Part shown: in pieces, positions 38,005 through 47,435 of the stretch
How the letters are laid out: every line of letters starts with the position of its first letter
Position numbering within the stretch: position 1 is the first letter of the stretch
Assembly: GCF_001975225.1 (NCBI RefSeq)
Contig: NZ_CP019445.1
Span: 310,001-374,000, forward strand
Length of the DNA: 64,000 nt
Reading direction: 5' to 3'
Source of the DNA: Kosakonia cowanii JCM 10956 = DSM 18146
GTDB lineage: Bacteria; Pseudomonadota; Gammaproteobacteria; Enterobacterales; Enterobacteriaceae
Program-made: the position numbers and the translations under genes
The notes under the pieces: model-generated
Database searches by the model: none
What the model was told of the DNA's origin: nothing
Seen by the model: the letters and a program-made list of their open reading frames with translations, nothing else

Positions 38005-39249
38005 CTACCCCTGCGGCTGATTGCTGATCAGCCGCGACATCGTTTCCAGCGAGTCCGTCCGTAAGATATAGAGCCGTTTTAACAAGAACGGATTATCCCC
38101 CGGCTTCACCTTCCCGCGCACCGTAGTCACCGCCATATGGAAACCGGCATCATTTGCCGCTTTCACCGCTTTATCGTCATAGCCGCCAAACGGATAGGAG
38201 AGATAGAGCACATGCGGGTTGAATTGCGCCAGCGCGCGGCGCGAACGTTTAAAATCAAACAGAATGTTGTGATAGCTACGGCTAAAGAGGATCGGATGGC
38301 GCGCGTCATCGACCCGGTGCAGGAAGTGGGTGTGCGACTGCACATCAAACACATCACGAATGCCGTTAAGCTCCGACACGCTCATAAATTGCAGCGATTT
38401 TGGGTCCCACTTCTGTGGCTTTAGCTTGATGCGCGACGAGATAATAAACGCCGTCGCTTTAAAGCCATACTGGCGCAGGATCGGGTAGGCGTAGCGGCTG
38501 ACAGACTTCAGCCCATCATCAAAAGTGATTACCACCGCGCGCGCGGGCAGATTCATGCGGTTACGCACATACCCTTCCAGTTGATACATCGACAGCGTGG
38601 CGTAGCCCTGGTCGCGCAGCCACGTCATCTGGTTGGTAAAGGCGCGAACCGAAGTAGTAGTGGAGGTGTGGCGAAAGCGGGTGTTCTCTTCGTCATGCAA
38701 AATATGGTGGTAGGTCAGCACCGGCAGGCCATTATCTTCCTGCGCATCGAGGCTGCTGACCCACGCCAGCCGGTTGCCAATGCGGATCTGAAACCAGGTC
38801 TGGTTCAGGCGATCTTTGAGCTTATCGATAATCGGGTAGCGCAGGTTTTGCGCCAGCGTGCCGAACTGCGGGCTGGTTTTATCCGGCGCGTTGTAGAGCG
38901 GCGTATCCTGCCAGGTGATGAGATTCTGGTTGCTGAGCGGCTTATTAAGATCGCCGAGGCTATCCTGCACGCGCTTGTTGCCCGTCACCGTGCCGAGATG
39001 GCCTTTATCAATAAACCCCGAGCCAAAGCCGAAGCGAAAGGCGTAGTAATCCTCCTCGCCCGGCACCACGCCGATGATCTGCCCGGCGCGAATATTGCCG
39101 ACGGTAATCACTTTATCGCCCACCTGCGCCCAGATGTCGGCATCTTCGGTGGTTTGCAGATAACGTGCAGGAACAGCTTGTTCGCTGATAATGGCGGCAG
39201 AGGCGCTACCGGCCAGCAACAGAAAGAGAAAGGCAATCAAACGAGACAT
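38005..39249 (-). CDS. yadE: polysaccharide deacetylase family protein YadE
   Basis: A secreted or periplasmic protein with a NodB-type carbohydrate esterase 4 domain; the natural substrate is unknown. The ATG at 39249 is chosen because it begins a signal peptide ([19 protein letters not shown]); an in-frame Met 13 codons upstream would hide it. The first half (about 30-190) is an SH3-like or uncharacterised region. The deacetylase core has [18 protein letters not shown] (the DD motif) and the HTHFLHRV zinc-type motif, then [10 protein letters not shown]. The 414-residue length is near that of E. coli YadE. It is convergent with panD. Confidence 0.9.
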   Translation of the reverse strand: MSRLIAFLFLLLAGSASAAIISEQAVPARYLQTTEDADIWAQVGDKVITVGNIRAGQIIGVVPGEEDYYAFRFGFGSGFIDKGHLGTVTGNKRVQDSLGDLNKPLSNQNLITWQDTPLYNAPDKTSPQFGTLAQNLRYPIIDKLKDRLNQTWFQIRIGNRLAWVSSLDAQEDNGLPVLTYHHILHDEENTRFRHTSTTTSVRAFTNQMTWLRDQGYATLSMYQLEGYVRNRMNLPARAVVITFDDGLKSVSRYAYPILRQYGFKATAFIISSRIKLKPQKWDPKSLQFMSVSELNGIRDVFDVQSHTHFLHRVDDARHPILFSRSYHNILFDFKRSRRALAQFNPHVLYLSYPFGGYDDKAVKAANDAGFHMAVTTVRGKVKPGDNPFLLKRLYILRTDSLETMSRLISNQPQG

Positions 39250-39397
39250 GAGACGAACCGCGTTAGGAAAGTGGCGTGATTGTAACAAAACCTGAGGGAT
39301 TTAATGGCTTTGTTTAGGTCAAAAAGTGGGCTAACTCGGCGCATTGCTTTCTGCGCAGGTGACCTCTGGTGTGAAATGCTCATCTTCTGTTCAAACT

Positions 39398-39425
39398 TTG
39401 CCTTTCCATTTCCCAGGTGTATGTT
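39398..39425 (+). promoter_or_regulatory. candidate promoter of the small secreted protein gene
   Basis: TTGCCT (39398-39403) and TATGTT (39420-39425) with a 16-bp spacer, about 40 nt before the ATG. Confidence 0.4.
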
Positions 39426-39466
39426 ATTTGTGCAATTGCACCTTAATAATGGACTAAGGAAACATC

Positions 39467-39796
39467 ATGAACATGGATAAAGCTATTATTCTCGCTCTGC
39501 TTTTAGGTTTTTCATCCGCTTCAGGCGCAGCTTTTGCGGGTCAATGCCCGGCAAAAGGAAGCATAACGTCAACGGGAGTGGAAACGGACACGGATGGGAT
39601 TTCAAGCATGGTTTATTGCTCCCCATCCGCCACTAACTGTAAATGGAAAGGATTCGATCCCATGGCCATCATAGGCAGCAAAGTAAAAGAACTCTTAAAT
39701 GCGATGAATCAGCCCACCAGAAACAATGGACTCACTTATTGTGATTACCGATTAGAAACGGGCGATCAAATCAGAATGTCTTTAAAACACGATTGA
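39467..39796 (+). CDS. small secreted cysteine-containing protein of unknown function
   Basis: A 109-residue protein. The N-terminus (MNMDKAIILALLLGFSSASG, cleavage after AFA at about residue 24) is a clear signal peptide, predicting an 85-residue periplasmic or secreted domain. Four cysteines (C27, C51, C58, C92) could form two disulfides. Notable blocks are GQCPAKGSI, CKWKGFDPM and LTYCDYRLETGDQIRMSL. The pattern recalls small enterobacterial DUF3757-type proteins, but I am not certain. An AAGGA site precedes the ATG, and a perfect 14-bp terminator follows. It occupies the place where E. coli K-12 has yadI (a PTS IIA protein), to which it is unrelated. Confidence 0.8.
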   Translation: MNMDKAIILALLLGFSSASGAAFAGQCPAKGSITSTGVETDTDGISSMVYCSPSATNCKWKGFDPMAIIGSKVKELLNAMNQPTRNNGLTYCDYRLETGDQIRMSLKHD

Positions 39797-39811
39797 TTGC
39801 TGTTCATGCAT

Positions 39812-39847
39812 AACAATAAGATCGCCTGAGCGATCTTATTGTTTTTT
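39812..39847. terminator. bidirectional terminator
   Basis: AACAATAAGATCGC (39812-39825), CTGA loop, GCGATCTTATTGTT (39830-39843) and a T-run: a perfect 14-bp stem between the small secreted protein gene and the convergent yadH. Confidence 0.9.
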
Positions 39848-39877
39848 AGCGCAATGTTGAAAATAGCCGGATAACCG

Positions 39878-40648
39878 TTAGCTACGCAACCCGCGCCCAC
39901 GCTGAATCAGATACCAGCAGGTCAGATAGAAGCCGAGGATAAAGACCACCAGCACGCCGACCGTGGTGACCAGCGGCACATCGCTGATCCCAAGGAAGCC
40001 GAAGCGGAAGCCGCTGATCATATAAACAATCGGATTCAGGTGCGACAGCGCCTGCCAGAACGGCGGCAGCAGCGTCAGGGAGTAGAACACGCCGCCCAGG
40101 TAGGTCAGCGGGGTCAACACAAAGGTCGGGATCAGGCTGATATCGTCAAAGGTTTTGGCGAACACCGCATTCAACAGGCCGGCCAGCGAGAAGAGCACCG
40201 CGGTGAGCAGCAGCGTCAGCCCGACAAACAGCCATGAGTGCACCTGGAAAGGCACGAAGAAGAGCGACACCGCCGTTACCAGCACGCCAACGCACAGCCC
40301 GCGCGCTACGCCACCGCCCACATAACCGACAATAATTACATGCGTCGGTACCGGTGCCACCAGCAGTTCTTCAATGTTGCGCTGGAACTTAGCGCTAAAG
40401 AAGGAGGAGGCGACGTTGGCATAGCCGTTGGTGATCACTGCCATCATGATCAGCCCCGGAACGATAAACTGCATATAGGTGAAGCCGTGCATTTCACCGA
40501 TACGCGAACCGATCAGGTTGCCGAAAATAATAAAGTAGAGGGTCATGGTGATCACCGGCGGCACCAGTGTCTGCACCCAGATACGCATAAAACGCTGGAT
40601 CTCTTTGTACCAGATACTCTTCAGCGCCACCCAATAAAGCTGCATCAT
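39878..40648 (-). CDS. yadH: ABC-2 type transporter permease YadH
   Basis: The membrane partner of YadG in an ABC exporter of unknown substrate. The 256-residue protein has six predicted membrane segments and the ABC-2 signature region LSLIPTFVLTPLTYLGGVFYSL (the PTF/LTYLGG block, about 175-195). Related exporters move drugs, polysaccharides or lipids. The start overlaps the yadG stop by 4 nt (ATGA), so the two are coupled. It is very close to E. coli YadH along its whole length. Confidence 0.94.
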   Translation of the reverse strand: MMQLYWVALKSIWYKEIQRFMRIWVQTLVPPVITMTLYFIIFGNLIGSRIGEMHGFTYMQFIVPGLIMMAVITNGYANVASSFFSAKFQRNIEELLVAPVPTHVIIVGYVGGGVARGLCVGVLVTAVSLFFVPFQVHSWLFVGLTLLLTAVLFSLAGLLNAVFAKTFDDISLIPTFVLTPLTYLGGVFYSLTLLPPFWQALSHLNPIVYMISGFRFGFLGISDVPLVTTVGVLVVFILGFYLTCWYLIQRGRGLRS

Positions 40649-41571
40649 GCGCCCTCTCCTTTCCTGTCATGCACCAGCGTAACGAACAGCTCTTCAAGGC
40701 GGTTGGCTTTGTTACGCATACTTAATACCTGGATCCCCTGCGCGCTCAGCTGGCTAAAGACGCTGTTGATCCCCTGCTCGCGCAGCACTTCAACTTCAAG
40801 CGTTGAGGTATCCACCAGCCGATATTGATACCCTTCCAGCTTCGGCAGCGCGCTTTTCGCCGCCAGATCGAGGATAAAGGTCTCCGATTTGAGCTTGGAG
40901 AGCAGCGACTTCATCGAGGTGTTCTCCACCAGTTCACCATGCTGGATGATGCCGATATTGCGGCACAGCATCTCTGCCTCTTCCAGATAGTGGGTGGTGA
41001 GAATAATGGTGGTGCCTTTGTCGTTCAGATCCTTCAAAAAGCCCCACATCGAGCGGCGCAGTTCGATGTCGACGCCCGCCGTTGGCTCATCGAGGATCAG
41101 CAGTTTTGGCTCATGCATCAGTGCGCGGGCAATCATCAAACGACGCTTCATCCCGCCGGAGAGCATGCGCGCACGTTCGTTACGTTTACCCCACAGATCG
41201 AGCTGGTTAAGGTACTTTTCGCTGCGCACTAACGCATCTTTGCGATCGACACCATAGTAGCCCGCCTGGTTGACGACAATCTGCTGTACGGTTTCAAAGG
41301 GGTTGAAGTTGAACTCCTGCGGCACCAGCCCAAGCTGGCGTTTGGCGTTCACCACATCCTTTTCCAGGTCATAGCCAAAGACGCTGACCCGGCCAGAGGT
41401 TTTATTCACCAGCGAGCTGATAATACCGATGGTGGTCGACTTACCCGCGCCGTTCGGCCCAAGCAGGGCGTAGAAGTCTCCCGCCTCGACTTGCAGATCG
41501 ATTCCGCGCAGCGCCTGAACGCCGCCCGGATAGGTTTTTTTAAGCTGCTCAAGCTCCAGTGCAATGGTCAT
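40645..41571 (-). CDS. yadG: ABC transporter ATP-binding protein YadG
   Basis: The ATPase of the YadGH exporter. The 308-residue protein has Walker A LLGPNGAGKSTT (about 36-47), Q-loop LVPQEFNF, signature MLSGGMKRRLMIARAL, Walker B LLILDEPTAGVD and the H-loop LTTHYLEEAE. A C-terminal extension of about 80 residues after the nucleotide-binding domain is typical of DrrA-like exporters. It is divergent from can. The substrate is not known. Confidence 0.95.
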   Translation of the reverse strand: MTIALELEQLKKTYPGGVQALRGIDLQVEAGDFYALLGPNGAGKSTTIGIISSLVNKTSGRVSVFGYDLEKDVVNAKRQLGLVPQEFNFNPFETVQQIVVNQAGYYGVDRKDALVRSEKYLNQLDLWGKRNERARMLSGGMKRRLMIARALMHEPKLLILDEPTAGVDIELRRSMWGFLKDLNDKGTTIILTTHYLEEAEMLCRNIGIIQHGELVENTSMKSLLSKLKSETFILDLAAKSALPKLEGYQYRLVDTSTLEVEVLREQGINSVFSQLSAQGIQVLSMRNKANRLEELFVTLVHDRKGEGA

Positions 41572-41633
41572 GAATTATCACTTACCTATTTTCTTACACT
41601 CGATGTGTGGTTTTAAAAGAGAAAGAGTTGACC

Positions 41634-41639
41634 TATATT
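41634..41639 (+). promoter_or_regulatory. candidate can promoter -10
   Basis: TATATT 40 nt before the can ATG with a TTTTAA hexamer 17 bp upstream (41611-41616). A nearby TTGACC (41628) overlaps it and is not correctly spaced. Confidence 0.4.
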
Positions 41640-41678
41640 AGGCCTCGCACTCATTTTGCTTACAGGTCGCAAAGCGCT

Positions 41679-42341
41679 ATGAAAGACATAGATACACTCA
41701 TCAGCAACAACGCACTATGGTCAAAAATGCTGGTCGAGGAAGATCCAGGATTTTTTGAAACGCTGGCGCAGGCACAAAAGCCGCGCTTTCTGTGGATTGG
41801 CTGTTCAGACTCACGCGTTCCGGCTGAGCGCCTGACTGGCCTTGAACCCGGCGAGCTGTTTGTTCACCGTAACGTGGCCAACCTGGTCATCCATACCGAC
41901 TTAAACTGCCTCTCCGTTGTGCAATACGCGGTTGATGTGCTGGAAGTTGAACACATCATCATCTGCGGCCACTACGGCTGCGGCGGCGTTCAGGCAGCGG
42001 TTGAAAACCCGGAACTGGGTCTTATCAACAACTGGCTGCTGCACATTCGCGACATCTGGTTTAAACATAGCTCGCTGCTCGGCGAAATGCCGCCAGAACG
42101 TCGTCTCGATACGCTGTGCGAATTGAACGTCATGGAGCAGGTTTATAACCTTGGCCACTCAACGATTATGCAATCCGCCTGGAAACGCGGCCAGAACGTG
42201 ACGATTCACGGCTGGGCTTACGGCATCCATGACGGCCTGCTGCGCGATCTGGATGTGACCGCCACCAACCGCGAAACGCTGGAACAGCGTTACCGCACAG
42301 GTGTGCAGAACATCAGCCAGAAGCACATTAATCACAAATAA
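41679..42341 (+). CDS. can: beta-class carbonic anhydrase
   Basis: Can interconverts carbon dioxide and bicarbonate, supplying bicarbonate for carboxylations during growth in air. The ATG at 41679 ([16 protein letters not shown]) is chosen from homology; the open frame continues 24 codons upstream without conservation. The 220-residue protein has the four zinc-site residues C42, D44 (IGCSDSRVP), H98 and C101 (CGHYGCGGV) at E. coli numbering. The catalytic Asp-Arg dyad is D44-R46. It shares a bidirectional-type terminator with the convergent hpt. Confidence 0.98.
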   Translation: MKDIDTLISNNALWSKMLVEEDPGFFETLAQAQKPRFLWIGCSDSRVPAERLTGLEPGELFVHRNVANLVIHTDLNCLSVVQYAVDVLEVEHIIICGHYGCGGVQAAVENPELGLINNWLLHIRDIWFKHSSLLGEMPPERRLDTLCELNVMEQVYNLGHSTIMQSAWKRGQNVTIHGWAYGIHDGLLRDLDVTATNRETLEQRYRTGVQNISQKHINHK

Positions 42342-42342
42342 C

Positions 42343-42371
42343 AATCGGGGCCGTGGGCCCCGATTTTTTTA
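42343..42371. terminator. terminator between can and hpt
   Basis: AATCGGGGCC (42343-42352), GTG loop, GGCCCCGATT (42356-42365) followed by TTTTT that runs into the hpt stop codon; convergent genes. Confidence 0.9.
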
Positions 42372-42905
42372 TTCGTCCAGCATCACCACTTTGCCGACAT
42401 AGGGCAAATGGCGATAGCGCTGAGCGTAGTCAATTCCGTAACCCACCACAAACTCATCCGGAATCGAGAAACCGATATACTCGACGGTGACATCCACTTC
42501 GCGTCGCGAAGGTTTATCCAGCAGGGTGCAGATCGCCAGCGACTTCGGCTCGCGCAGGCGCAGGATCTCGCGCACTTTCGACAGCGTGTTGCCAGAATCG
42601 ATAATGTCTTCAACAATCAATACATCTTTGCCGCGAATATCTTCATCCAGATCTTTGAGGATTTTCACATCGCGGGTCGATGACATGCCGCTGCCGTAGC
42701 TGGAAGCGGTCATAAAATCGACTTCATGGGAGACCTGCACTTCACGGCAGAGATCGGCCATAAACATAAACGAGCCGCGCAGCAGCCCCACCAGCACCAT
42801 CTCGCTGCCGCTATCTTTGTAACGTTCAGTGATTTGACGACCCAGTTCGGCGACGCGTGCTTTGATCTCCGCTTCCGGGATCATCACTTCAACTTTGTGT
42901 TTCAT
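42369..42905 (-). CDS. hpt: hypoxanthine phosphoribosyltransferase
   Basis: Hpt salvages hypoxanthine (and weakly guanine) to IMP with PRPP. The 178-residue protein has the PRPP-binding loop [17 protein letters not shown] (about 100-116) and the [10 protein letters not shown] and [17 protein letters not shown] blocks, as in E. coli. It is divergent from gcd; the shared control region contains a perfect-core CRP site. E. coli hpt is reported as activated and gcd as repressed by cAMP-CRP. Confidence 0.97.
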   Translation of the reverse strand: MKHKVEVMIPEAEIKARVAELGRQITERYKDSGSEMVLVGLLRGSFMFMADLCREVQVSHEVDFMTASSYGSGMSSTRDVKILKDLDEDIRGKDVLIVEDIIDSGNTLSKVREILRLREPKSLAICTLLDKPSRREVDVTVEYIGFSIPDEFVVGYGIDYAQRYRHLPYVGKVVMLDE

Positions 42906-42983
42906 ATTAACTAACCATATGATTTTAGAAGCAAATAATTCAACACCAATCGCTTAAACCGGTGATTGAAACGCAAGCCGTGA

Positions 42984-42992
42984 AGTATACCA
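42984..42992 (-). promoter_or_regulatory. hpt promoter (extended -10)
   Basis: On the minus strand TGGTATACT is an extended -10, with its start roughly 65 bp from the centre of the CRP site at 43035-43050, compatible with CRP activation. Confidence 0.55.
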
Positions 42993-43034
42993 GCAAAACC
43001 AATTGAGGTGGGCATGCATCGAGAAAGCTCGATT

Positions 43035-43050
43035 TGTGATGACGATCACA
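43035..43050. promoter_or_regulatory. CRP binding site between hpt and gcd
   Basis: TGTGA (43035-43039), six bases, TCACA (43046-43050): an exact match to both CRP half-sites. It overlaps the -35 position of the predicted gcd promoter and lies upstream of the hpt promoter. Confidence 0.85.
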
Positions 43051-43062
43051 CTTGTTAACACC

Positions 43063-43068
43063 TATAAT
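43063..43068 (+). promoter_or_regulatory. gcd promoter -10
   Basis: A consensus TATAAT 44 nt before the gcd ATG. Its -35 position falls within the CRP palindrome, which suits repression. Confidence 0.6.
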
Positions 43069-43111
43069 TAGTTGCTATCAAAAATTTAACAAACTGATGA
43101 GTATTCCTTTT

Positions 43112-45502
43112 ATGGCAGAAACAAAATCGCAACGGTCGCGGCTATTGATCATGCTGACGACGATCTTTGCAGCCTTCTGCGGGCTGTATCTTTTAATTGG
43201 TGGTGTCTGGCTGATCTCCATCGGCGGCTCCTGGTACTACCCCATCGCTGGCCTGGTGATGCTTGGCGTGACCTGGCTGCTGTGGAAGGGGAAGCGTTCC
43301 GCGCTCTGGCTCTATGCGGCTCTGCTGCTTGCCACCATGCTGTGGGGCGTTTGGGAAGTCGGCTTCGACTTCTGGGCGCTGACCCCACGTAGCGATATTC
43401 TTGTCTTCTTCGGTATCTGGCTGATTCTGCCATTTGTCTGGCGTCGCCTGATTATTCCTGCCCGCGGTGCGGTTGCTGCCCTGTTAGCGGTACTGCTGAT
43501 CAGCGGCGGCATTCTGACCTGGGCCGGTTTCAATGACCCGCAGGAGATCAACGGCACCCTGAGCGCTGACTCGACGCCTGCTGCACCGATCTCTAACGTT
43601 GCCGATAGCGACTGGCCGGCTTATGGCCGTAACCAGGAAGGCCAGCGTTACTCGCCGCTGAAGCAGATTAACGCGGATAACGTGAAAAACCTGAAGGAAG
43701 CCTGGGTGTTCCGCACCGGCGACCTGAAGCTGCCGAACGATCCGGGTGAAATCACCAACGAAGTGACGCCGATTAAAGTGGGCGACACCCTGTTCCTCTG
43801 CACCGCTCACCAGCGTCTGTTCGCACTTGATGCAGCAAGCGGTAAAGAGAAGTGGCACTTCGATCCGCAGCTGAATGCGGACCCGTCCTTCCAGCACGTG
43901 ACCTGCCGTGGTGTCTCTTACCACGAAGCGACGGCGGAAAACGCCAGCCCGGACGTGGTGGCTAACTGCCCACGCCGCATCATTCTGCCGGTCAACGACG
44001 GTCGCCTGTTCGCAGTTAACGCTGATAACGGCAAGCTGTGTGACACCTTTGCTAACAAAGGTATCCTGAACCTGCAAACCAACATGCCGGTTACTACGCC
44101 GGGGATGTATGAGCCGACTTCACCGCCGATCGTCACCGATAAAGTGATTATCATTGCCGGTGCGGTAACGGATAACTTCTCTACCCGTGAGCCGTCTGGT
44201 GTGATTCGTGGTTTCGATATCAACACCGGTAAGCTGCTGTGGGCCTTCGATCCGGGCGCGAAAGATCCGAATGCAATCCCGTCGGATGAGCACAAGTTCA
44301 CCATCAACTCGCCGAACTCCTGGGCGCCTGCCGCCTATGACGCCAAGCTGGATATGGTCTACCTGCCGATGGGCGTTACTACGCCAGATATCTGGGGCGG
44401 TAACCGTACGCCGGAGCAGGAGCGTTACGCCAGTTCCATTGTTGCGCTGAATGCGACCACTGGTAAGCTGGTGTGGAGCTATCAGACCGTACACCACGAT
44501 CTGTGGGATATGGATATGCCGTCCCAGCCGACGCTGGCGGATATCGATGTGAACGGTAAGAAAGTGCCGGTCGTTTATGCTCCGGCAAAAACCGGTAACA
44601 TCTTCGTGCTGGATCGTCGTAACGGCGAACTGGTTGTGCCGGCACCGGAAAAACCGGTTCCGCAGGGCGCAGCGAAAGGCGATTACGTCACCAAAACCCA
44701 ACCCTTCTCCGATCTGAGCTTCCGTCCGAAGAGAGATCTGAGCGGTGCGGATATGTGGGGCGCCACCATGTTCGACCAACTGGTGTGCCGTGTGATGTTC
44801 CACCAGATGCGTTATGAAGGCATTTTCACCCCGCCGTCTGAGCAGGGTACGCTGGTCTTCCCGGGTAACCTTGGCATGTTTGAGTGGGGCGGTATCTCCG
44901 TCGATCCAAACCGTCAGGTGGCGATTGCTAACCCGATGGCGCTGCCGTTTGTCTCGAAGCTGATCCCGCGTGGTCCAAACAACCCGATGGAGCCGCCGAA
45001 AGATGCGAAAGGCACCGGTTCGGAATCTGGTATTCAGCCGCAGTATGGCGTGCCGTTTGGCGTCACGCTGAACCCGTTCCTCTCTCCGTTTGGCCTGCCG
45101 TGCAAACAGCCAGCCTGGGGTTATATCTCTGCGCTGGATCTGAAAACCAACCAGGTAGCATGGAAAAAACGTATCGGTACGCCGCAGGATAGCCTGCCGT
45201 TCCCGATGCCGATTAAAGTGCCGTTTACCCTCGGTATGCCGATGCTTGGTGGCCCGATCTCCACTGCCGGTAACGTGCTGTTTATTGCCGGTACAGCGGA
45301 TAACTACCTGCGCGCGTACAACATGACCAACGGTGACAAACTGTGGGAAGGTCGTCTGCCAGCGGGTGGTCAGGCAACGCCGATGACCTATGAAGTGAAT
45401 GGCAAGCAGTATGTTGTCATCTCCGCAGGCGGTCACGGTTCGTTCGGTACCAAGATGGGTGATTACATCGTGGCGTTTGCTCTGCCGGATGACGCGAAGT
45501 AA
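43112..45502 (+). CDS. gcd: PQQ-dependent membrane glucose dehydrogenase
   Basis: Gcd oxidises glucose to gluconolactone at the periplasmic face and passes electrons to ubiquinone. In bacteria that make PQQ it drives gluconate release and phosphate solubilisation. The ATG at 43112 gives 796 residues, the E. coli length; in-frame Met codons upstream are not conserved. Five N-terminal membrane segments (about 10-140) precede an eight-bladed quinoprotein beta-propeller (SDWPAYGRNQEGQRYSPL onward). Conserved blocks include TAHQRLFALDAASG, DMWGATMFDQLVCR and YGVPFGVTLNPFL. No pqq genes are in the window, so PQQ synthesis cannot be judged. Confidence 0.96.
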   Translation: MAETKSQRSRLLIMLTTIFAAFCGLYLLIGGVWLISIGGSWYYPIAGLVMLGVTWLLWKGKRSALWLYAALLLATMLWGVWEVGFDFWALTPRSDILVFFGIWLILPFVWRRLIIPARGAVAALLAVLLISGGILTWAGFNDPQEINGTLSADSTPAAPISNVADSDWPAYGRNQEGQRYSPLKQINADNVKNLKEAWVFRTGDLKLPNDPGEITNEVTPIKVGDTLFLCTAHQRLFALDAASGKEKWHFDPQLNADPSFQHVTCRGVSYHEATAENASPDVVANCPRRIILPVNDGRLFAVNADNGKLCDTFANKGILNLQTNMPVTTPGMYEPTSPPIVTDKVIIIAGAVTDNFSTREPSGVIRGFDINTGKLLWAFDPGAKDPNAIPSDEHKFTINSPNSWAPAAYDAKLDMVYLPMGVTTPDIWGGNRTPEQERYASSIVALNATTGKLVWSYQTVHHDLWDMDMPSQPTLADIDVNGKKVPVVYAPAKTGNIFVLDRRNGELVVPAPEKPVPQGAAKGDYVTKTQPFSDLSFRPKRDLSGADMWGATMFDQLVCRVMFHQMRYEGIFTPPSEQGTLVFPGNLGMFEWGGISVDPNRQVAIANPMALPFVSKLIPRGPNNPMEPPKDAKGTGSESGIQPQYGVPFGVTLNPFLSPFGLPCKQPAWGYISALDLKTNQVAWKKRIGTPQDSLPFPMPIKVPFTLGMPMLGGPISTAGNVLFIAGTADNYLRAYNMTNGDKLWEGRLPAGGQATPMTYEVNGKQYVVISAGGHGSFGTKMGDYIVAFALPDDAK

Positions 45503-45523
45503 TTAAGCACTCTGATGTAGACT

Positions 45524-45557
45524 TGCCGGATGGCGGCTAACGCCTTATCCGGCCTAC
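45524..45557 (+). repeat. REP element after gcd
   Basis: A TGCCGGATGGCGGC...GCCTTATCCGGCCTAC palindrome of the same type as the array behind hemL, 21 nt after the gcd stop. Confidence 0.8.
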
Positions 45558-45564
45558 AAAACAA

Positions 45565-45598
45565 AGCCCGGCAAGCATTGCGCTGCCGGGCTTTTTTA
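45565..45598 (+). terminator. gcd terminator
   Basis: AGCCCGGCA (45565-45573) and TGCCGGGCT (45584-45592) followed by TTTTTA, placed between two REP elements. Confidence 0.85.
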
Positions 45599-45617
45599 TT
45601 GTCAAATCGGAACGCAT

Positions 45618-45708
45618 TGCCGGATGGCGGCTGGCGCCTTATCCGGCCTACAAAACCCCGAAACCGATCACAGAAACGTAGGCCTGATAAGCGCAGCGCC
45701 ATCAGGCA
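45618..45708. repeat. REP pair (BIME-like) between gcd and cueO
   Basis: A direct REP (45618-45651) and an inverted one (GTAGGCCTGATAAGCGC...ATCAGGCA, 45678-45708) fill the convergent gap before the cueO stop codon. Confidence 0.8.
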
Positions 45709-45725
45709 TTTTTGCCGGGCGCAGT

Positions 45726-47291
45726 TTACGCGACGGTAAAGCCGAGCATCATACCGGTATCTTCATGCTCCAGCAGATGGCAGTGCGCCATATAGGCAAA
45801 CTCTTTCGCTGCCGCATGATCAAAGCGCACCAGCACTTCACTGCGCGCACCGTACACATTAACCGTATCCTTCCAGCCTGCGCGATGCGCCGCGGGCGGC
45901 TTGCCGTTTTCAGAGAGGATGCGGAACTGCGTACCGTGAATATGGAACGGGTGCAGCATCATGTCCCCCTCTCCGGAGATCGTCCAGCGCTCAAACTGCC
46001 CTTTTTGCACCGCAAATTGCGGCGTCACCATATCAAACGCTTTGCCGTTAATCCGGTTGGCATTGTGGAAATCAAAACCCTGGCTGCCGTGATCCATATG
46101 GCCATGATCCATCTGCATCCCATGCATGCCCTGCATATCGCCGTGATGCATCCCCATGCCCGCCATCGCGCCGTCGCCATACTTCTGCTGCAGCGCCTGC
46201 ATGCCCATCATATCGAGCATCGGATCCATCGACAGTTGCAGGGTGCGCTGGGTAAGCCCCTCAAGCGCAGGCAGAGCGGGCAGCGAAGCAAGCGTATCCG
46301 GCAGATCGCCCGAGGCGGTCACCTGCAACGGTTGAATACGCAGCACCGGCACCGGCTGGTCAAACGGCGCGACGGTCATCCCCATCTGCTTAACCGGCAG
46401 CGTCATCAGATCGAAAGCCTTACCATCGCTGATATCCACCAGCACCTCGAAGCGCTCGCCCATCAACATCGGTAGCTCCGTCACCTTAACCGGCTCACTT
46501 AACAAGCCGCCATCGCTGGCGATGACGTAGAGCGGGCGCTTATCGCTGGTAGCGAAATTGAGCGAGCGCGCGTTACACCCGTTGAGCAGACGCAGGCGCA
46601 GCCAGCCGCGCGGAGCTGCATGCTGCGGGTAGACGGCACCATTAGCGAGCAGCGTATCGCCAAACCACCCCACCGCCGCGCTCATCACATCGAGCTGGTA
46701 ATCAATCTGCCCCTGCGCGGTCAATTTTTTGTCCTGCACAATCACCGGCACATCATCAATCCCCCACTGCTGCGGCAGGCGCAGTTTGCGGCTGTTCTCA
46801 TCTTCAATCAGCACCAGCCCGGCGAGCCCCATCGCCACCTGACGTCCGGTTTTGCCATGCTGATGAGGGTGGAACCAGCAGGTGGCGGCCTGCTGCGTGG
46901 GTGTGAAGGTCACCGACCGGCTACCGCCCGCCTTAATAACGCCTTGCGGCCCACCGTCGACCTCGCCCGGCACTTCGAGACCGTGCCAGTGCACGGTGGT
47001 CTCTTCCGCAAGCTGATTGCGGATATCCACCGTCACCGCTTTTCCCTGGCGCAGCTGAATAGCTGGCCCCAGCAACGCGCCGTTATACCCCCAGGTTGTC
47101 GCGCTTTTCTGCGCAAACTGGCTCTCCCCTGCCTGCACCGTTAAGACAATGCGGCTCTCTGCATCCGGGGCAAGCAACGGTGGAATGGGTAACGTGGGCC
47201 GGGTGGCGGCGAAGAGCGAGCGGCTCCAGAGCGGCAGCGCGCTGGCAGCCCCCAGGAGCGCGGAATATTTAAGGAAATCTCGACGTTGCAT
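45726..47291 (-). CDS. cueO: multicopper oxidase CueO
   Basis: CueO oxidises Cu(I) in the periplasm and protects against copper. The 521-residue protein starts [20 protein letters not shown], a twin-arginine (Tat) signal. Copper ligand blocks are [29 protein letters not shown] and the C-terminal [14 protein letters not shown] Met/His-rich insert (residues about 360-410, e.g. [20 protein letters not shown]) matches the CueO substrate-copper region. A CueR-type promoter with a 19-bp spacer lies upstream. It is divergent from yacC. Confidence 0.97.
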   Translation of the reverse strand: MQRRDFLKYSALLGAASALPLWSRSLFAATRPTLPIPPLLAPDAESRIVLTVQAGESQFAQKSATTWGYNGALLGPAIQLRQGKAVTVDIRNQLAEETTVHWHGLEVPGEVDGGPQGVIKAGGSRSVTFTPTQQAATCWFHPHQHGKTGRQVAMGLAGLVLIEDENSRKLRLPQQWGIDDVPVIVQDKKLTAQGQIDYQLDVMSAAVGWFGDTLLANGAVYPQHAAPRGWLRLRLLNGCNARSLNFATSDKRPLYVIASDGGLLSEPVKVTELPMLMGERFEVLVDISDGKAFDLMTLPVKQMGMTVAPFDQPVPVLRIQPLQVTASGDLPDTLASLPALPALEGLTQRTLQLSMDPMLDMMGMQALQQKYGDGAMAGMGMHHGDMQGMHGMQMDHGHMDHGSQGFDFHNANRINGKAFDMVTPQFAVQKGQFERWTISGEGDMMLHPFHIHGTQFRILSENGKPPAAHRAGWKDTVNVYGARSEVLVRFDHAAAKEFAYMAHCHLLEHEDTGMMLGFTVA

Positions 47292-47325
47292 GGGTATGTC
47301 CTTATCAAGAGTCGGCGATGCATTA

Positions 47326-47356
47326 AGCGTAAACCTTTCCCCTGCCGGAAGGTCAA
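47326..47356 (-). promoter_or_regulatory. CueR-type promoter and operator of cueO
   Basis: On the minus strand TTGACC (47351-47356) and TACGCT (47326-47331) are separated by 19 bp, the long spacer of MerR-family promoters. The spacer carries an ACCTTCC...GAAAGGT dyad like known CueR sites. Confidence 0.8.
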
Positions 47357-47435
47357 GAAAGCAGACGATAATAAATATCGTCGCGTTAACTGGACTGTGC
47401 TAACGTTTAATTTCCGTTACGCCGTGGTAGAGAGA

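Noticed and set aside
44120..45436. A 438-codon antisense frame inside gcd.
   Set aside because: Unlikely composition (His/Arg/Gln-rich) and complete overlap with the conserved quinoprotein domain.
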